From NCBI GenBank assembly GCA_002238505.1, contig MPMM01000001.1, forward strand, positions 682,001 through 746,000: 64,000 nucleotides of DNA, written 5' to 3'. This DNA is from SAR202 cluster bacterium bin22 (GTDB lineage Bacteria > Chloroflexota > Dehalococcoidia > Lucifugimonadales > UBA3495). A program made the position numbers and the translations under genes. Of the stretch, positions 7,809 to 16,325 are shown one piece after another (positions within the stretch are counted from its first letter, which is position 1; every line of letters begins with the position of its first letter). The notes beneath the pieces are model-generated. The model made no database searches and had not been told where the DNA came from. It saw nothing but the letters and a program-made list of their open reading frames with translations.

Positions 7809-9125
7809 TTACTGTGGCGGCTCAAACACCGGCGCCGGCCGAATCGGACGCCGCACCGACGCGGGATCTATCCCCGCCCGCATTGCCGACATCACCCCGG
7901 CGGCCTCCCAGTAATTCTCCACCACGTAGAATTGCCCCGGCTGCCACGGCAACATGCCCAGGTCGTTTCGCATCAGGTTCCGGTTCTCTCTGACGGCGAT
8001 TACCTTGATGCCCTGCTCCAGCGCCGCCAGTACCGGCAACCCTACGCACCCGTCCGGAATCACCAGGCAGGCAATATCTGACGCCCCAATCACTCCAGGA
8101 TGCGCCAGGGCGGCAGGGTCGCTCGTTAGCGCGGGACTCTGCTGCAACCCCTTCAGAATGCACTGAATCAACGCCAGCGAAACTCCCTCCGCGGCCATTC
8201 TGGGGTCAATAATTCCTGGGTCGGCGTTTGCTATCGCCTGGGTCTCCAGCATGGGCGCATGGGCGGAAGGCATATCCAGCATCGCGGAAACAGCGTGAGT
8301 CAGCATTGCTTCAACTCCGCCCCACGGATTTACCATTTCCCCATTGCTGTCAAAATAATCCGCGTGGAAACCCTCCGGAACGTTTATCTGGGACGAAATG
8401 GCGACCGCATCAAACTGTCCCTTGTGCTCCTCGAGGGCGTCCAGAACGTGCTCCAGTCCCCGCACCCTGCCGGCCGCCCGTCCGGAACCCACGTAGGCCG
8501 ATGCCATCTCGAACTCGGGCCCAAGTCTGACCATCGCCGGCACAGTCAGGCCATAAGTCGCCCGTGCAGCGTTCACCGAGTTTATTGCGGCGTTCAAAAA
8601 CAGTTCGTCGTCGTGGTGACCCAGCAGTACCATCACCCGGTTATTGCGGGTTCGCTGCAGTCCCACCGCGCCCATCAGCAGCCTCGAGATGATACTGCCC
8701 TCCACGTAAAGCGCGTTGCGCGGAATGTCTATGATGTCCGAGGCATTAACCACGTTGGGGTGGGTGATCAGCGTGTCACAGGCCGCGGACAGGAGCTTCG
8801 CTACCGGTGTTGCATCCCCCGCGTGGCCGCCTATTTCCGCCCCAATTCCCGTGGGCACCAGCAGCACGCAATTAAATTCCCCTGCATTCTCAAAGGGGCG
8901 GCGGTTGAACTGGAAAATGGAAGATTTCGGCGGGTCGGCCCACTCCGACAGCACACTGACGTCGCAGTTGAACGCACTGCCGGAGGACGAAGTCACGGCC
9001 AGCCTCACGGCCCATTCACCACTGGCAAGCTGCCGGCCGACGCCCTCCTCCAGTTCCGCCAATGCGGCCCCGGACCGGACATCTACGGGGATGGTCAGTT
9101 CCCTTTCAGTAAGGATGGCTGGCAT
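7809..9125 (-). CDS. DUF3326 family protein
   Basis: This 438-residue protein belongs to the uncharacterised DUF3326 family. The hallmark motifs are visible: PTGIGAEIGGHAGD at 91-104 and LITHPNVVNASD at 119-130, followed by a Rossmann-like C-terminal half with several Gly-rich turns. There is no signal peptide or membrane segment, so it should be cytoplasmic. Its start overlaps the end of the carboxynorspermidine decarboxylase gene by 20 nt, so the two are probably translationally coupled and may share a pathway. It is the last gene of a likely four-gene unit (MBL hydrolase, NIPSNAP, decarboxylase, DUF3326). The substrate is unknown. Confidence 0.8.
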   Translation of the reverse strand: MPAILTERELTIPVDVRSGAALAELEEGVGRQLASGEWAVRLAVTSSSGSAFNCDVSVLSEWADPPKSSIFQFNRRPFENAGEFNCVLLVPTGIGAEIGGHAGDATPVAKLLSAACDTLITHPNVVNASDIIDIPRNALYVEGSIISRLLMGAVGLQRTRNNRVMVLLGHHDDELFLNAAINSVNAARATYGLTVPAMVRLGPEFEMASAYVGSGRAAGRVRGLEHVLDALEEHKGQFDAVAISSQINVPEGFHADYFDSNGEMVNPWGGVEAMLTHAVSAMLDMPSAHAPMLETQAIANADPGIIDPRMAAEGVSLALIQCILKGLQQSPALTSDPAALAHPGVIGASDIACLVIPDGCVGLPVLAALEQGIKVIAVRENRNLMRNDLGMLPWQPGQFYVVENYWEAAGVMSAMRAGIDPASVRRPIRPAPVFEPPQ

Positions 9126-10314
9126 TGGTCTTCCACCGCGCGGCGTAGTCTTCGTAGTCGAACTCCCTCAACAGCTTAAGCTCGCCTTCCGGACTGACCG
9201 AATACAGCGTGGGCAGGTTTACACCGTTGAAGGTATGGGCCTTGGTCAGGGTATAGGAACCGGCATTCTTGAACACCACCCTGTCCCCCGCTTCCATCGG
9301 GCGGTCAAAGCTGTACTCCCCGAATACATCCCCGGCCAGGCAAGTGCATCCGGCCAGCAGGTACTCCCACTCGCCATCCTCACGATGGCCCTCCACATCG
9401 GGCTCAAAGTCAAACTCCAGCAATTCAGTCATGTGGTTGACTGTGGCATCCAGTACCGCAACCCGCTTGCCCCCGCTGTCGAAAATATCCAGCACCGTGC
9501 TGACCATATGCCCTGCGGACCGAACGTAGGCCGCCCCCGGCTCAAGGAAAACTTCCAGCCCATATTCCCCGCGCAGGTGTTCGATGGCCATTCGCAGGGG
9601 GGTCAGCGCTACTCCTTCGGGGAAAAGGTAGCCCCCGCCCAGGTTAATCCACGACGCCTGCTCTAGCAGAACCGGCAGCTTCCGTTCGAGACAATCCACG
9701 GTTCGTAACAGTTCAAGAAAGTCGGTGGATTCACAGTTTGTATGGACCAGCATGCCTTCCAGTTTCCCGCCGACCACTCCTTCCAGGTTGTCCATTCCGG
9801 AAAGCAGGTCAACCGGAACCCCCAGCTTCGAGTTTTCCCGGCACGGGTCATACCGCTCGTCGTCAAGAAAGGAAATGCCAGGATTCACCCTCAGGCCCAG
9901 GCTGGCGCGGCCTTCAAAGCAAGACCCCACGCTGTTCCACTGGCTCAGGCTGTTGAAAGAAACGTAATCGCACAGATCAGCCAGTTCGAAAGCATCCCGG
10001 GGCCTGATGCCCGGGCTGGTAAAGTGGATGGAAGTGGACTGCCCCACTACCGAACGGGCCAGCCTGGCTTCAAATGCCGAACTAACGGCAAATCCGCTCA
10101 GCCAGGGGTTCATCAGTTCCAGCAGCGGGGGCAGGGGCAGGGGTTTAACCGAGTATAGCATCCGGCAACCCGTTTCTCTCTGCAGGGAACCGGCAAGTTC
10201 CAGTACCCGCAATACCTCTCCCTCATCGTACACAAGGGCGGGCGTTTCCACGGCATCGATCAGGCTGCTGAAATGCATCAGGCGGATAGCCAGAAACGGT
10301 CCCGAACTTCCCAC
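9106..10314 (-). CDS. nspC: Carboxynorspermidine decarboxylase-like PLP enzyme
   Basis: This is a fold-type III PLP decarboxylase of 402 residues (390 if the internal ATG at 10278 is used, which would bring it nearer the usual length). Lys57 in YSVKP is the expected Schiff-base lysine. NPGIS (144-148) and YDPCRENSKLG (155-165) are the NspC-type substrate loop. GGGY (226-229) and EPG (258-260) bind the phosphate, and CLAGD (325-329) carries the second-subunit catalytic Cys. NspC removes CO2 from carboxynorspermidine or carboxyspermidine, the last step of the alternative polyamine route. The partner carboxy(nor)spermidine dehydrogenase is not in the window. Its position near PspA, DUF350 and DUF4178 fits the known link of those families with polyamines. 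A diaminopimelate decarboxylase is less likely because of the YDPC motif. Confidence 0.8.
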   Translation of the reverse strand: MGSSGPFLAIRLMHFSSLIDAVETPALVYDEGEVLRVLELAGSLQRETGCRMLYSVKPLPLPPLLELMNPWLSGFAVSSAFEARLARSVVGQSTSIHFTSPGIRPRDAFELADLCDYVSFNSLSQWNSVGSCFEGRASLGLRVNPGISFLDDERYDPCRENSKLGVPVDLLSGMDNLEGVVGGKLEGMLVHTNCESTDFLELLRTVDCLERKLPVLLEQASWINLGGGYLFPEGVALTPLRMAIEHLRGEYGLEVFLEPGAAYVRSAGHMVSTVLDIFDSGGKRVAVLDATVNHMTELLEFDFEPDVEGHREDGEWEYLLAGCTCLAGDVFGEYSFDRPMEAGDRVVFKNAGSYTLTKAHTFNGVNLPTLYSVSPEGELKLLREFDYEDYAARWKTNASHPY

Positions 10315-10358
10315 CCAGGCTGGCCGGCATCGGGAAGCGCGGGACCGAAAATCAGTGG

Positions 10359-10973
10359 CTAACGCATGGGGGAGAAGGAGGCGGGAATAAGGATCTTGTT
10401 TTCCTGGCGGATGCGGCCAGGCGCGCCTGACGGCCAGTTGGGAGTTCCGCTGGAGGCCTTGCGTATTTCGTCCCGGTGGTTCAGGTCCTTGTACGGCCAG
10501 ACATGCATCCAGCGATTCAGTCCTCCCAATTCAGAGTGCATGGCAGCCACGCAGGGCGAGAACTGTTCCCTCCAGGGAAGGGCCTTCTCCCAGCGGTTCA
10601 GCAGTTCGGGGATGGATCCGGGCTTGTAGGTGTAAACGCGCATTTCGTACACGTTGCCCAGTTCCTGTCCGCCACCCAGGGGACGCATAAATGTCGCCGG
10701 GTTCCAGATTTCTGACTCCATCGTCATAATCATGCTGGTGTCCCGGGGCGGCCAGTTGGGGTCCTTCGCGGCCTCGGCGCGAATCTTCTCCCGCTCCAGC
10801 AGGTCCTCATAACCCCAGACATGGACTACCTGGTTCAGGGTGCCGATGTCCGTGTGCCAGAAGGCGGCCAGCGGGGAGTATTTCTCCCGGTGGGGCAGCG
10901 CCTCGGCAAAGCTCGCTTCGAACTGGGGCACCGTGCCGGGTTCCAGCGTGTAGGTACGTACTTCGTAAATCAT
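10359..10973 (-). CDS. Tandem NIPSNAP domain protein
   Basis: The 204 residues contain two copies of the ferredoxin-like NIPSNAP domain. The first (1-100) begins MIYEVRTYTLEPGTVPQF and the second (about 107-204) begins VYEMRVYTYKPGSIPEL. Both contain an HVWGYEDL/HVWPYKDL core followed by an R-rich helix and a PNWP motif. Bacterial NIPSNAP proteins are small dimeric alpha-beta barrel proteins often found near degradative enzymes; their activity is mostly unknown. The gene lies 44 nt before the nspC-like gene and 90 nt behind the MBL-fold gene, in the same direction. Confidence 0.85.
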   Translation of the reverse strand: MIYEVRTYTLEPGTVPQFEASFAEALPHREKYSPLAAFWHTDIGTLNQVVHVWGYEDLLEREKIRAEAAKDPNWPPRDTSMIMTMESEIWNPATFMRPLGGGQELGNVYEMRVYTYKPGSIPELLNRWEKALPWREQFSPCVAAMHSELGGLNRWMHVWPYKDLNHRDEIRKASSGTPNWPSGAPGRIRQENKILIPASFSPMR

Positions 10974-11063
10974 AGCTTCTCCTGGTTTATTGGGACTCTT
11001 AATCCGGTGGGGCTGTCACCCCGTTGGGCCCGCCGCCTTGCGATTCATTCCGCTCCAGCCTCG

Positions 11064-11876
11064 CTAACTGGCAACCTGGACTCCCCGCCATTGCCTCCTG
11101 TCTCCCACCCTAACGAAGTGCCCGAATCCTGGGGCCGGAAAGTGCCCGGCGGAGACCAGGATGCCTTCGGCTTCCAGCATATCCAGCACCGAATGACGCG
11201 TACTGCGTGAGGTCTCAGGCTGGACATCAAAGATGGGGTTCCAGTCGGTATAGTGGGCCTGGGCCGGCGTATGGGCCACGTCTCCAAGAATATAACCCCG
11301 TTGGCCTTGGGATGCAATCACGATGGATACGTGACCGGGCGTATGGCCCGGCGTTGAAACCGTCGTCAGTTCATCCGTTATCTGGTAATCGTCTTCAATC
11401 AGGTCCATTATTTTCAGCTCATTCAGGGGCAGCACCTGGCTGGAAATATGGGGAGCGTTAGCCACCACCGATTCCTGGGTCCAGTGGTCCCAGTCCCGCC
11501 GGGGAATCAGGTAGCGGGCGTTGGGAAAGGTGGGCTGACCGTCCGTCAGGTTCCAGCCCACGTGGTCCGGATGCAGGTGGGTGAAGACCACCAGGTCCAC
11601 CGCATTGCGGTCCACACCCTTCTTTTCCATGTCGGTCAGCAGGGTGCCGTCGGGCGCCTGCAGTCCGGTATCTACAATTATCAGCTTGCCGCCGGAACGT
11701 ACCGCAGTAGTGCCGTATCTACTGCGAATCTGTTCGCCGCCGTCCAGCAGTTCGGGAAACTCCCTCCACTGCTCAATGGTAGTGTCCGGAAAGGGCATAA
11801 AGGGCGAGCGTATGGGCTCTCCATCGCTCAGGGAAACCAGTTCCACATTTCCGATGTTGATTGAATGGCCGGGCAT
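11064..11876 (-). CDS. MBL-fold metallohydrolase (lactonase-like)
   Basis: The 270 residues form a single metallo-beta-lactamase domain. The di-zinc ligands are present: HLHPDH at 100-105, His178 in TPGHTPGH, Asp199 in LGDVAH and a final His245. The pattern, with GTTAVRSGGKLIIVDTG before it, is closest to the AttM/AiiB-type N-acyl homoserine lactonase-like branch, but this branch contains many hydrolases of unknown substrate. There is no signal peptide, so it should be cytoplasmic. It is the first gene of the leftward unit that continues with NIPSNAP, the NspC-like decarboxylase and DUF3326. Confidence 0.8.
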   Translation of the reverse strand: MPGHSINIGNVELVSLSDGEPIRSPFMPFPDTTIEQWREFPELLDGGEQIRSRYGTTAVRSGGKLIIVDTGLQAPDGTLLTDMEKKGVDRNAVDLVVFTHLHPDHVGWNLTDGQPTFPNARYLIPRRDWDHWTQESVVANAPHISSQVLPLNELKIMDLIEDDYQITDELTTVSTPGHTPGHVSIVIASQGQRGYILGDVAHTPAQAHYTDWNPIFDVQPETSRSTRHSVLDMLEAEGILVSAGHFPAPGFGHFVRVGDRRQWRGVQVAS

Positions 11877-12100
11877 GAATTGCCTCCTTCACAACGCTGT
11901 CTGAGACGACGTCCCTTCGTCGACACCTGCCTGATGCGGTGCAGACGGGTCCGCCCTGTGGCGCGGGGTGCACGGCGTGAGCCAGGAAATTTGTCGCCTA
12001 TACTACCCCCACCGCCTGTGTTGGGCAACGGGCAATTGTCATCAATGCAAACCACACCCAGAGTTAAGACAAACCACACCCTGAACTCCCGCTGTCAATC

Positions 12101-12300
12101 CAAACCTGAAGTCATGTCGCCCTGAGCGCAGCCGAAGGGCCTGGAATCCCTCCCCAAGCCCAGGCCGCAGGTCCGAAAATTGTCTTTGTTCCGCTGTTAA
12201 GCCAAACCTGAAGTCATGTCGCCCTGAACGCAGCCGAAGGGCCTGAAATCCTTCCCCAAGTCCAGGCTGCGGGTCCGAAATTTAGCTTTGGGAAAAGAAT
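12101..12300. repeat. 103-bp tandem repeat, two copies
   Basis: The block starting AAACCTGAAGTCATGTCGCC recurs 103 bp later (12101 and 12204) with few differences. Each copy contains GCCCT-N12-AGGGC, which can form a hairpin, then AATCC(C/T)TCCCCAAG and GGTCCGAAA. A third, more diverged copy lies at about 34218-34300. It is non-coding and a dispersed family in this genome. Confidence 0.75.
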
Positions 12301-12360
12301 TTAGATTCTTCAATCCATTCGGAAGGACAATCTTGTTCATGCAGGCTTGCAATCCCTTAG

Positions 12361-12413
12361 GGGGCGTCGTCAACAGCCGAGTTTCGTCTTTCCGGCGAAA
12401 GCCGGAATCCAGA
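12361..12413. repeat. Dispersed palindromic repeat (GAAA-capped hairpin), copy at 12.4 kb
   Basis: GGGGCGTCGTCAA followed by the hairpin TTCCGGC-GAAA-GCCGGAA (12390-12407) and ATCCAGA. It is nearly identical to the element at 3741-3805, including the TTTCGTC just before the stem. Confidence 0.75.
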
Positions 12414-12563
12414 TCCGTGCAGCAACCCGCCCCAAAGCCGAACTACTGACATTTCCCTCTTTCGAACCAGGTTGACCATTGCCTACCATTAGACAAACTG
12501 GGAAAGGGACTGACTTCGAAAATCACGTTAGCAATCGCATTTCAGCTTTGGGGCAAGCCCGTC

Positions 12564-12583
12564 GTTCTCGCCAGCGCGAGAAC
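12564..12583. repeat. Hairpin GTTCTCGC-CAGC-GCGAGAAC
   Basis: A perfect eight-pair stem with a four-base loop, flanked by GTC and CTCGAACCTGG. The layout (GTC, palindrome, C, short tail) matches the GAAA-capped elements with different stem letters, so it may be a diverged member of the same class. Confidence 0.5.
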
Positions 12584-12919
12584 CTCGAACCTGGAAAGTA
12601 TCACGGCTGACGTGAAATTCTCTAATTTCGGTAGCCAGGAAAAAACTGAGAGTCCATGCCTGCCGCTGCCACCATTGTCTGTCTGTTTCAAATGCCACCC
12701 GGAATGTAACGGGCCAACCCTGTCAAAAGCCTGTCATGCCCTTTCAAAATAGTGAAGGCTTCAGATACAAAATGCGAGGAAGTGACAGGAAATAACTGGA
12801 AAAATTTAATTCCTATACTGTACCTACAAACCGAGGCCTCTCAGTGCGGCCTCCCCGGGGCTTGTCCGTTCCTGGAAACCCCTGCCTGATATACTGGAAC
12901 AAAGGGAAATTGGAGGTCC

Positions 12920-14386
12920 ATGGCTATGCCCGTACGGACTGGTGAAGAATACCTGCAGGGTTTGAGGGAACGCCCCCCCGAGGTTTGGATCGGTGGCCAG
13001 AAGGTCAAGGACGTCACGGCCCATCCGGGGTTCGCCAACGGCGCCAGGTCCGTCGCCGCTCTCTACGATATGCAGAATGAGCCGGGCCTCCGGGATGAAA
13101 TGACTTTCCTTTCCCCCACATCAGGTGAAAGGGTCGGCCTGTCCTTCATCATGCCCGAAAATCTGGAAGACCTGGAACGTCGGCGTGGAATGTTCTACCG
13201 CTGGGCCAGCTGGCACGGCGGCATGATGGGACGTACGCCCGATTATATGAACGTTGCCTTCGTGGCGATGGCTTCGGCCGCTCCCTATTTCGATCAGGAC
13301 CGGGAAGGCTTTGGCGATAACGTTCGTAACTACTATGAACTCATCCGCGAGCAGGACCTGTGCCTCACTCACACCCTGGTTAATCCCCAGCGCAGTCGTT
13401 CGCCCCAGCGTTACATAACCGACTCCCTGGCCGAAGACGTGGCCCTCAAGGTCATCAAGGAAACCGACGCCGGCATCGTGGTTCGTGGGGCCCGGGTCCT
13501 GGCCACTCTGGGACCCCTTTCCGACGAAATCGCCGTTTATCCCTCCCGGTCCCACCATACGGCCGACAATGCCGAGCAGTACGCCGTGTCCTTCTCCATC
13601 CCCAGCAACACTCCCGGCCTGCGCTATATTTGCCGGGAGAGTTTCGACTACGGCCGCCCTGCCTTCGACCATCCTCTGGGATCTCGCTTCGAGGAAATGG
13701 ACGCGGTGGCCATTTTCGACAATGTGCTGGTTCCCTGGGAAAGGGTTTTCTTGATGGGCAGCGTGGAAAGCTGCAATAACATGACCAACCGGACCGGCTG
13801 GATTTTTCACAGCTTCCACCAGGTAGTTACCCGCCTCGTTGCCAAGACCGAGTTTCTGTTGGGCACGGCCTCGTTGATGGTGGAAACCCTGGGGTCAGGG
13901 GAACAACCCCACGTCCAGGAACGCATCGCCGAGATGGTGATGCATCTGGAAATCATCAAGGCCCTGCTGCGGACTGCCGAAGTTGACGCCGCCCCGGACG
14001 AATGGGGACTGCTGACGCCATCCAGATTTCCCTTGACCGTTGCCGAGAACATGTACGCCCGGAGCTTCTACCCGCGTATGGTGGAAATTATGCAGTTGCT
14101 GGGTTCCAGCAGCCTGATGGCCCTGCCCGGCGAGGCCGACTTCGACTCCGAAATCGGCCCGGATCTGCAACACTACCTGGCGACCGATACCGCATCCGCC
14201 ATGGACCGCACAAAGCTGTTCCACCTGGCCTGGGACATATCCTGCAGCGCCTTCGGTTCCCGCAGCCTGCACTACGAACGTTTCTTCGCCGGTGACCTGG
14301 TTCGCAACGCCCAGATAATGTATGCCACCTACGACCGCTCGCCTATGATGGACGCCGTTCGCCGATTCCTGGAACGGGAATCTTGA
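12920..14386 (+). CDS. HpaB-type 4-hydroxyphenylacetate 3-monooxygenase family protein
   Basis: This 488-residue protein matches the HpaB family over its full length. The N-terminus MPVRTGEEYLQGLRERP, the PDYMNV segment, the conserved HTLVNPQ and the FAD-loop region around FDNVLVPWERVFL are all visible. Members are either flavin-dependent phenol monooxygenases that take reduced FAD from a separate reductase, or 4-hydroxybutyryl-CoA dehydratases. The dehydratase cluster-binding cysteines are not evident, so a monooxygenase is favoured. No reductase gene is adjacent. GGAGG at 12912-12916 is only 3 nt from the first ATG but 9 nt from the ATG at 12926, so translation may start at 12926. The substrate is probably an aromatic compound. 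Confidence 0.85.
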   Translation: MAMPVRTGEEYLQGLRERPPEVWIGGQKVKDVTAHPGFANGARSVAALYDMQNEPGLRDEMTFLSPTSGERVGLSFIMPENLEDLERRRGMFYRWASWHGGMMGRTPDYMNVAFVAMASAAPYFDQDREGFGDNVRNYYELIREQDLCLTHTLVNPQRSRSPQRYITDSLAEDVALKVIKETDAGIVVRGARVLATLGPLSDEIAVYPSRSHHTADNAEQYAVSFSIPSNTPGLRYICRESFDYGRPAFDHPLGSRFEEMDAVAIFDNVLVPWERVFLMGSVESCNNMTNRTGWIFHSFHQVVTRLVAKTEFLLGTASLMVETLGSGEQPHVQERIAEMVMHLEIIKALLRTAEVDAAPDEWGLLTPSRFPLTVAENMYARSFYPRMVEIMQLLGSSSLMALPGEADFDSEIGPDLQHYLATDTASAMDRTKLFHLAWDISCSAFGSRSLHYERFFAGDLVRNAQIMYATYDRSPMMDAVRRFLERES

Positions 14387-14453
14387 CGCCTCCCCCAACC
14401 ATCCTGAAGGTCCGCGCCCGCAAACCCGTCCTGCCGGTGGCGGGACGCCGACC

Positions 14454-15161
14454 TCAGGAATCAGCGCCTTCCAGCAACGATCTGGCCTGCTGAAATATGG
14501 CGTCAAACATTTCCGTTGTCAGCTTGCCTGTCTGCGTGTTCTGGCGGCTGGGATGGTATGAAGAGATAAGGGTTACTCCTTCCTCCAGTACCGTGGCCGC
14601 ACCATGCCCGAACTTTGGTAATGGCCTCGGATTGACCCGACCGTCCACGGCCCGGGTCTGCAGGAAGGCATCGAAGGCAAACTTGCCCAGGGCCACCACT
14701 ACCTCAACCCCCTTCAGGAGTTCCAATTCCCTCACCAGGAAGGGCTGGCACGCCGCCTTCTCCGCCGGGACGGGCTTGTTATCCGGCGGCGCGCACCGCA
14801 CAGCGTTGGTAACGTAAGCGTCGGTAAGAACCAGGCCATCATCCATCGATTGGGAAGTGGGCTGGTTGGCGAACCCGGCGCGGTACAGGGCCCCATAAAG
14901 CCAGTCGCCGCTGGGGTCACCCGTGAAAGAACGACCGGTCCGGTTGCCGCCGTGGGCTGCTGGGGCCAGGCCCATTATCAGCATTCGGGCCTTAAAGTCA
15001 CCAAAGGGGGGAACCGGCTTGCCCCAATACTCCTGGTCACGGAACCGGGCGACCTTGTCCCTGGCGACCTTCTCCCGGTGGGCCACCAGTCGGGGACACC
15101 GGCTGCACTCAACTATCTGCTCGTGAAGGGCTCCAAGGGCCCTGACCTGGTTCAATGTCAT
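14454..15161 (-). CDS. udgB: Type-5 uracil-DNA glycosylase
   Basis: The 235 residues fit the family 5 (UDGb) uracil-DNA glycosylases. Motif A is GLAPAAHGGNRTGRSFTGD (64-82) and motif B is HPSRQN (203-208). Four cysteines (19, 22, 123 and 138) are placed to hold a 4Fe-4S cluster. The enzyme removes uracil and other deaminated bases such as hypoxanthine from DNA; family 5 lacks the polar catalytic residue of other UDGs, as here, where Ala replaces it in motif A. It is the last gene of a leftward unit behind the LLM flavoenzyme gene (39-nt gap), probably by chance of position rather than shared function. Confidence 0.9.
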   Translation of the reverse strand: MTLNQVRALGALHEQIVECSRCPRLVAHREKVARDKVARFRDQEYWGKPVPPFGDFKARMLIMGLAPAAHGGNRTGRSFTGDPSGDWLYGALYRAGFANQPTSQSMDDGLVLTDAYVTNAVRCAPPDNKPVPAEKAACQPFLVRELELLKGVEVVVALGKFAFDAFLQTRAVDGRVNPRPLPKFGHGAATVLEEGVTLISSYHPSRQNTQTGKLTTEMFDAIFQQARSLLEGADS

Positions 15162-15200
15162 TCACCCGCGCGGGCCAACACTCAAGCCAGGAACCGCCAC

Positions 15201-16283
15201 CTACCCGGCGGTCGCGGTAGTGAAGTGGGGCATAACCTGCTCGGCGAAAAGCTGGAGGGAATGCATGGTTTGCTCGGTGGTCAGGGAGCCAAAGAAAAAG
15301 GAACCCACAAAGTAGTTGGACCCGGTAGTGTCCAGGTGTTCCTTCAGCGTCCGGGTAACCGTCTCCGGCGAGCCAACTATGTGCAGCCCGTCGGCCAGCC
15401 GCCCTTCAAAATCGGCCAGGTAATCCGTCCGGCCGCTGTCATCACCGTTGAGTATGCGCAGATGATTGAAATTGGCAATGAAGTCGGCAAAAGCCTCCTT
15501 CGCTTCCTTCAGGGCCATCTCATCCGTGTCAGCCAGGTAAATGTGCCTGGTGATGCCAAACTTCGGGTCTTGTTCGTTCCCGTTGAGGCGGTCCTGCCGG
15601 TCCAGGTTTTCCTGGTAAACACCCTTATAAAGTTCGATGTGCTCCCGCATAACTTCCATTGGCGGGTAATGGGTGACGGTGCTGATACCCTCGGCGGCAA
15701 TCCAGCGGATCGAGTCCGGATTGGCCGTGGGATACCACAGCGGCGGATAGGGCTGCTGCCACGGCCGTACGGGAAGGGTCACGTCCTTAAAGGTATAGTG
15801 CTCTCCCTCAAAATCGACCTTTCCCGTCTTGAGCCCCATCAGGAGTATGTCCAGGGCTTCCTGAAACATGGACCGCGACTGGTCCACAGAGATGCCAAAG
15901 AAGTCCAGCTCGTATGCCGATATCCCTCGCCCTATTCCAACTTCCAGCCTGCCCCGGCTCAGGTTGTCCAGCATGCATATTTCTTCTGCCAGCCGAAGGG
16001 GATTGTAGAAGGGAAGGGGGTACACCAGCGGCCCCATGCGCAGGTTCCTCGTGCTTTGAAAGGCCGCGGACAGGAAGACGCTGGGCGATGGCGCCATGCC
16101 CAAAGGAGTTCCCTGGTGTTCTGCCATGTGGTAGCAGTAGAAGCCTGCCCGGTCAGCATACTCAAGAAACTTCAGCCGTTGTTCGTACAGGTCGGCAGTG
16201 GCGCCCCCATTGGAATCAATCCAGTCGAAAATGCCAAACTTCACCGGGGCGTTACCGCTTTCGCTTGCCAGGCTTCCTACCAT
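15201..16283 (-). CDS. LLM-class flavin-dependent oxidoreductase
   Basis: This 360-residue protein is a luciferase-like (beta/alpha)8-barrel monooxygenase. The N-terminal KFGIFDWID strand, the AEHQ segment, GPLVYPLPFYNPLRLAEEI and LSRGRLEVGIGRG are family hallmarks. It should use reduced FMN or F420, and the sequence does not decide which. It lies between the ThDP-enzyme gene (42 nt upstream) and the uracil-DNA glycosylase gene, all on the minus strand. Expanded families of such enzymes are a known trait of SAR202-type Chloroflexota, where a role in attacking recalcitrant organic compounds has been proposed. The substrate here is unknown. Confidence 0.88.
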   Translation of the reverse strand: MVGSLASESGNAPVKFGIFDWIDSNGGATADLYEQRLKFLEYADRAGFYCYHMAEHQGTPLGMAPSPSVFLSAAFQSTRNLRMGPLVYPLPFYNPLRLAEEICMLDNLSRGRLEVGIGRGISAYELDFFGISVDQSRSMFQEALDILLMGLKTGKVDFEGEHYTFKDVTLPVRPWQQPYPPLWYPTANPDSIRWIAAEGISTVTHYPPMEVMREHIELYKGVYQENLDRQDRLNGNEQDPKFGITRHIYLADTDEMALKEAKEAFADFIANFNHLRILNGDDSGRTDYLADFEGRLADGLHIVGSPETVTRTLKEHLDTTGSNYFVGSFFFGSLTTEQTMHSLQLFAEQVMPHFTTATAG

Positions 16284-16325
16284 AAAATCCCCTGCACTGA
16301 GGCTTCCGACATCTGGTCTGGTTCC

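Larger units (their letters stand above)
11877..12919. other. Long intergenic region with repeats
   Basis: These 1043 bases separate the divergent MBL-hydrolase and HpaB-type genes. I see no convincing coding frame. They contain two tandem copies of a 103-bp repeat (about 12101-12300), one GAAA-capped palindromic repeat (12361-12413) and a second hairpin type (12564-12583). Two TATACT boxes (12814-12819, 12890-12895) lie upstream of the HpaB gene but lack a well-spaced -35 box. Confidence 0.55.
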
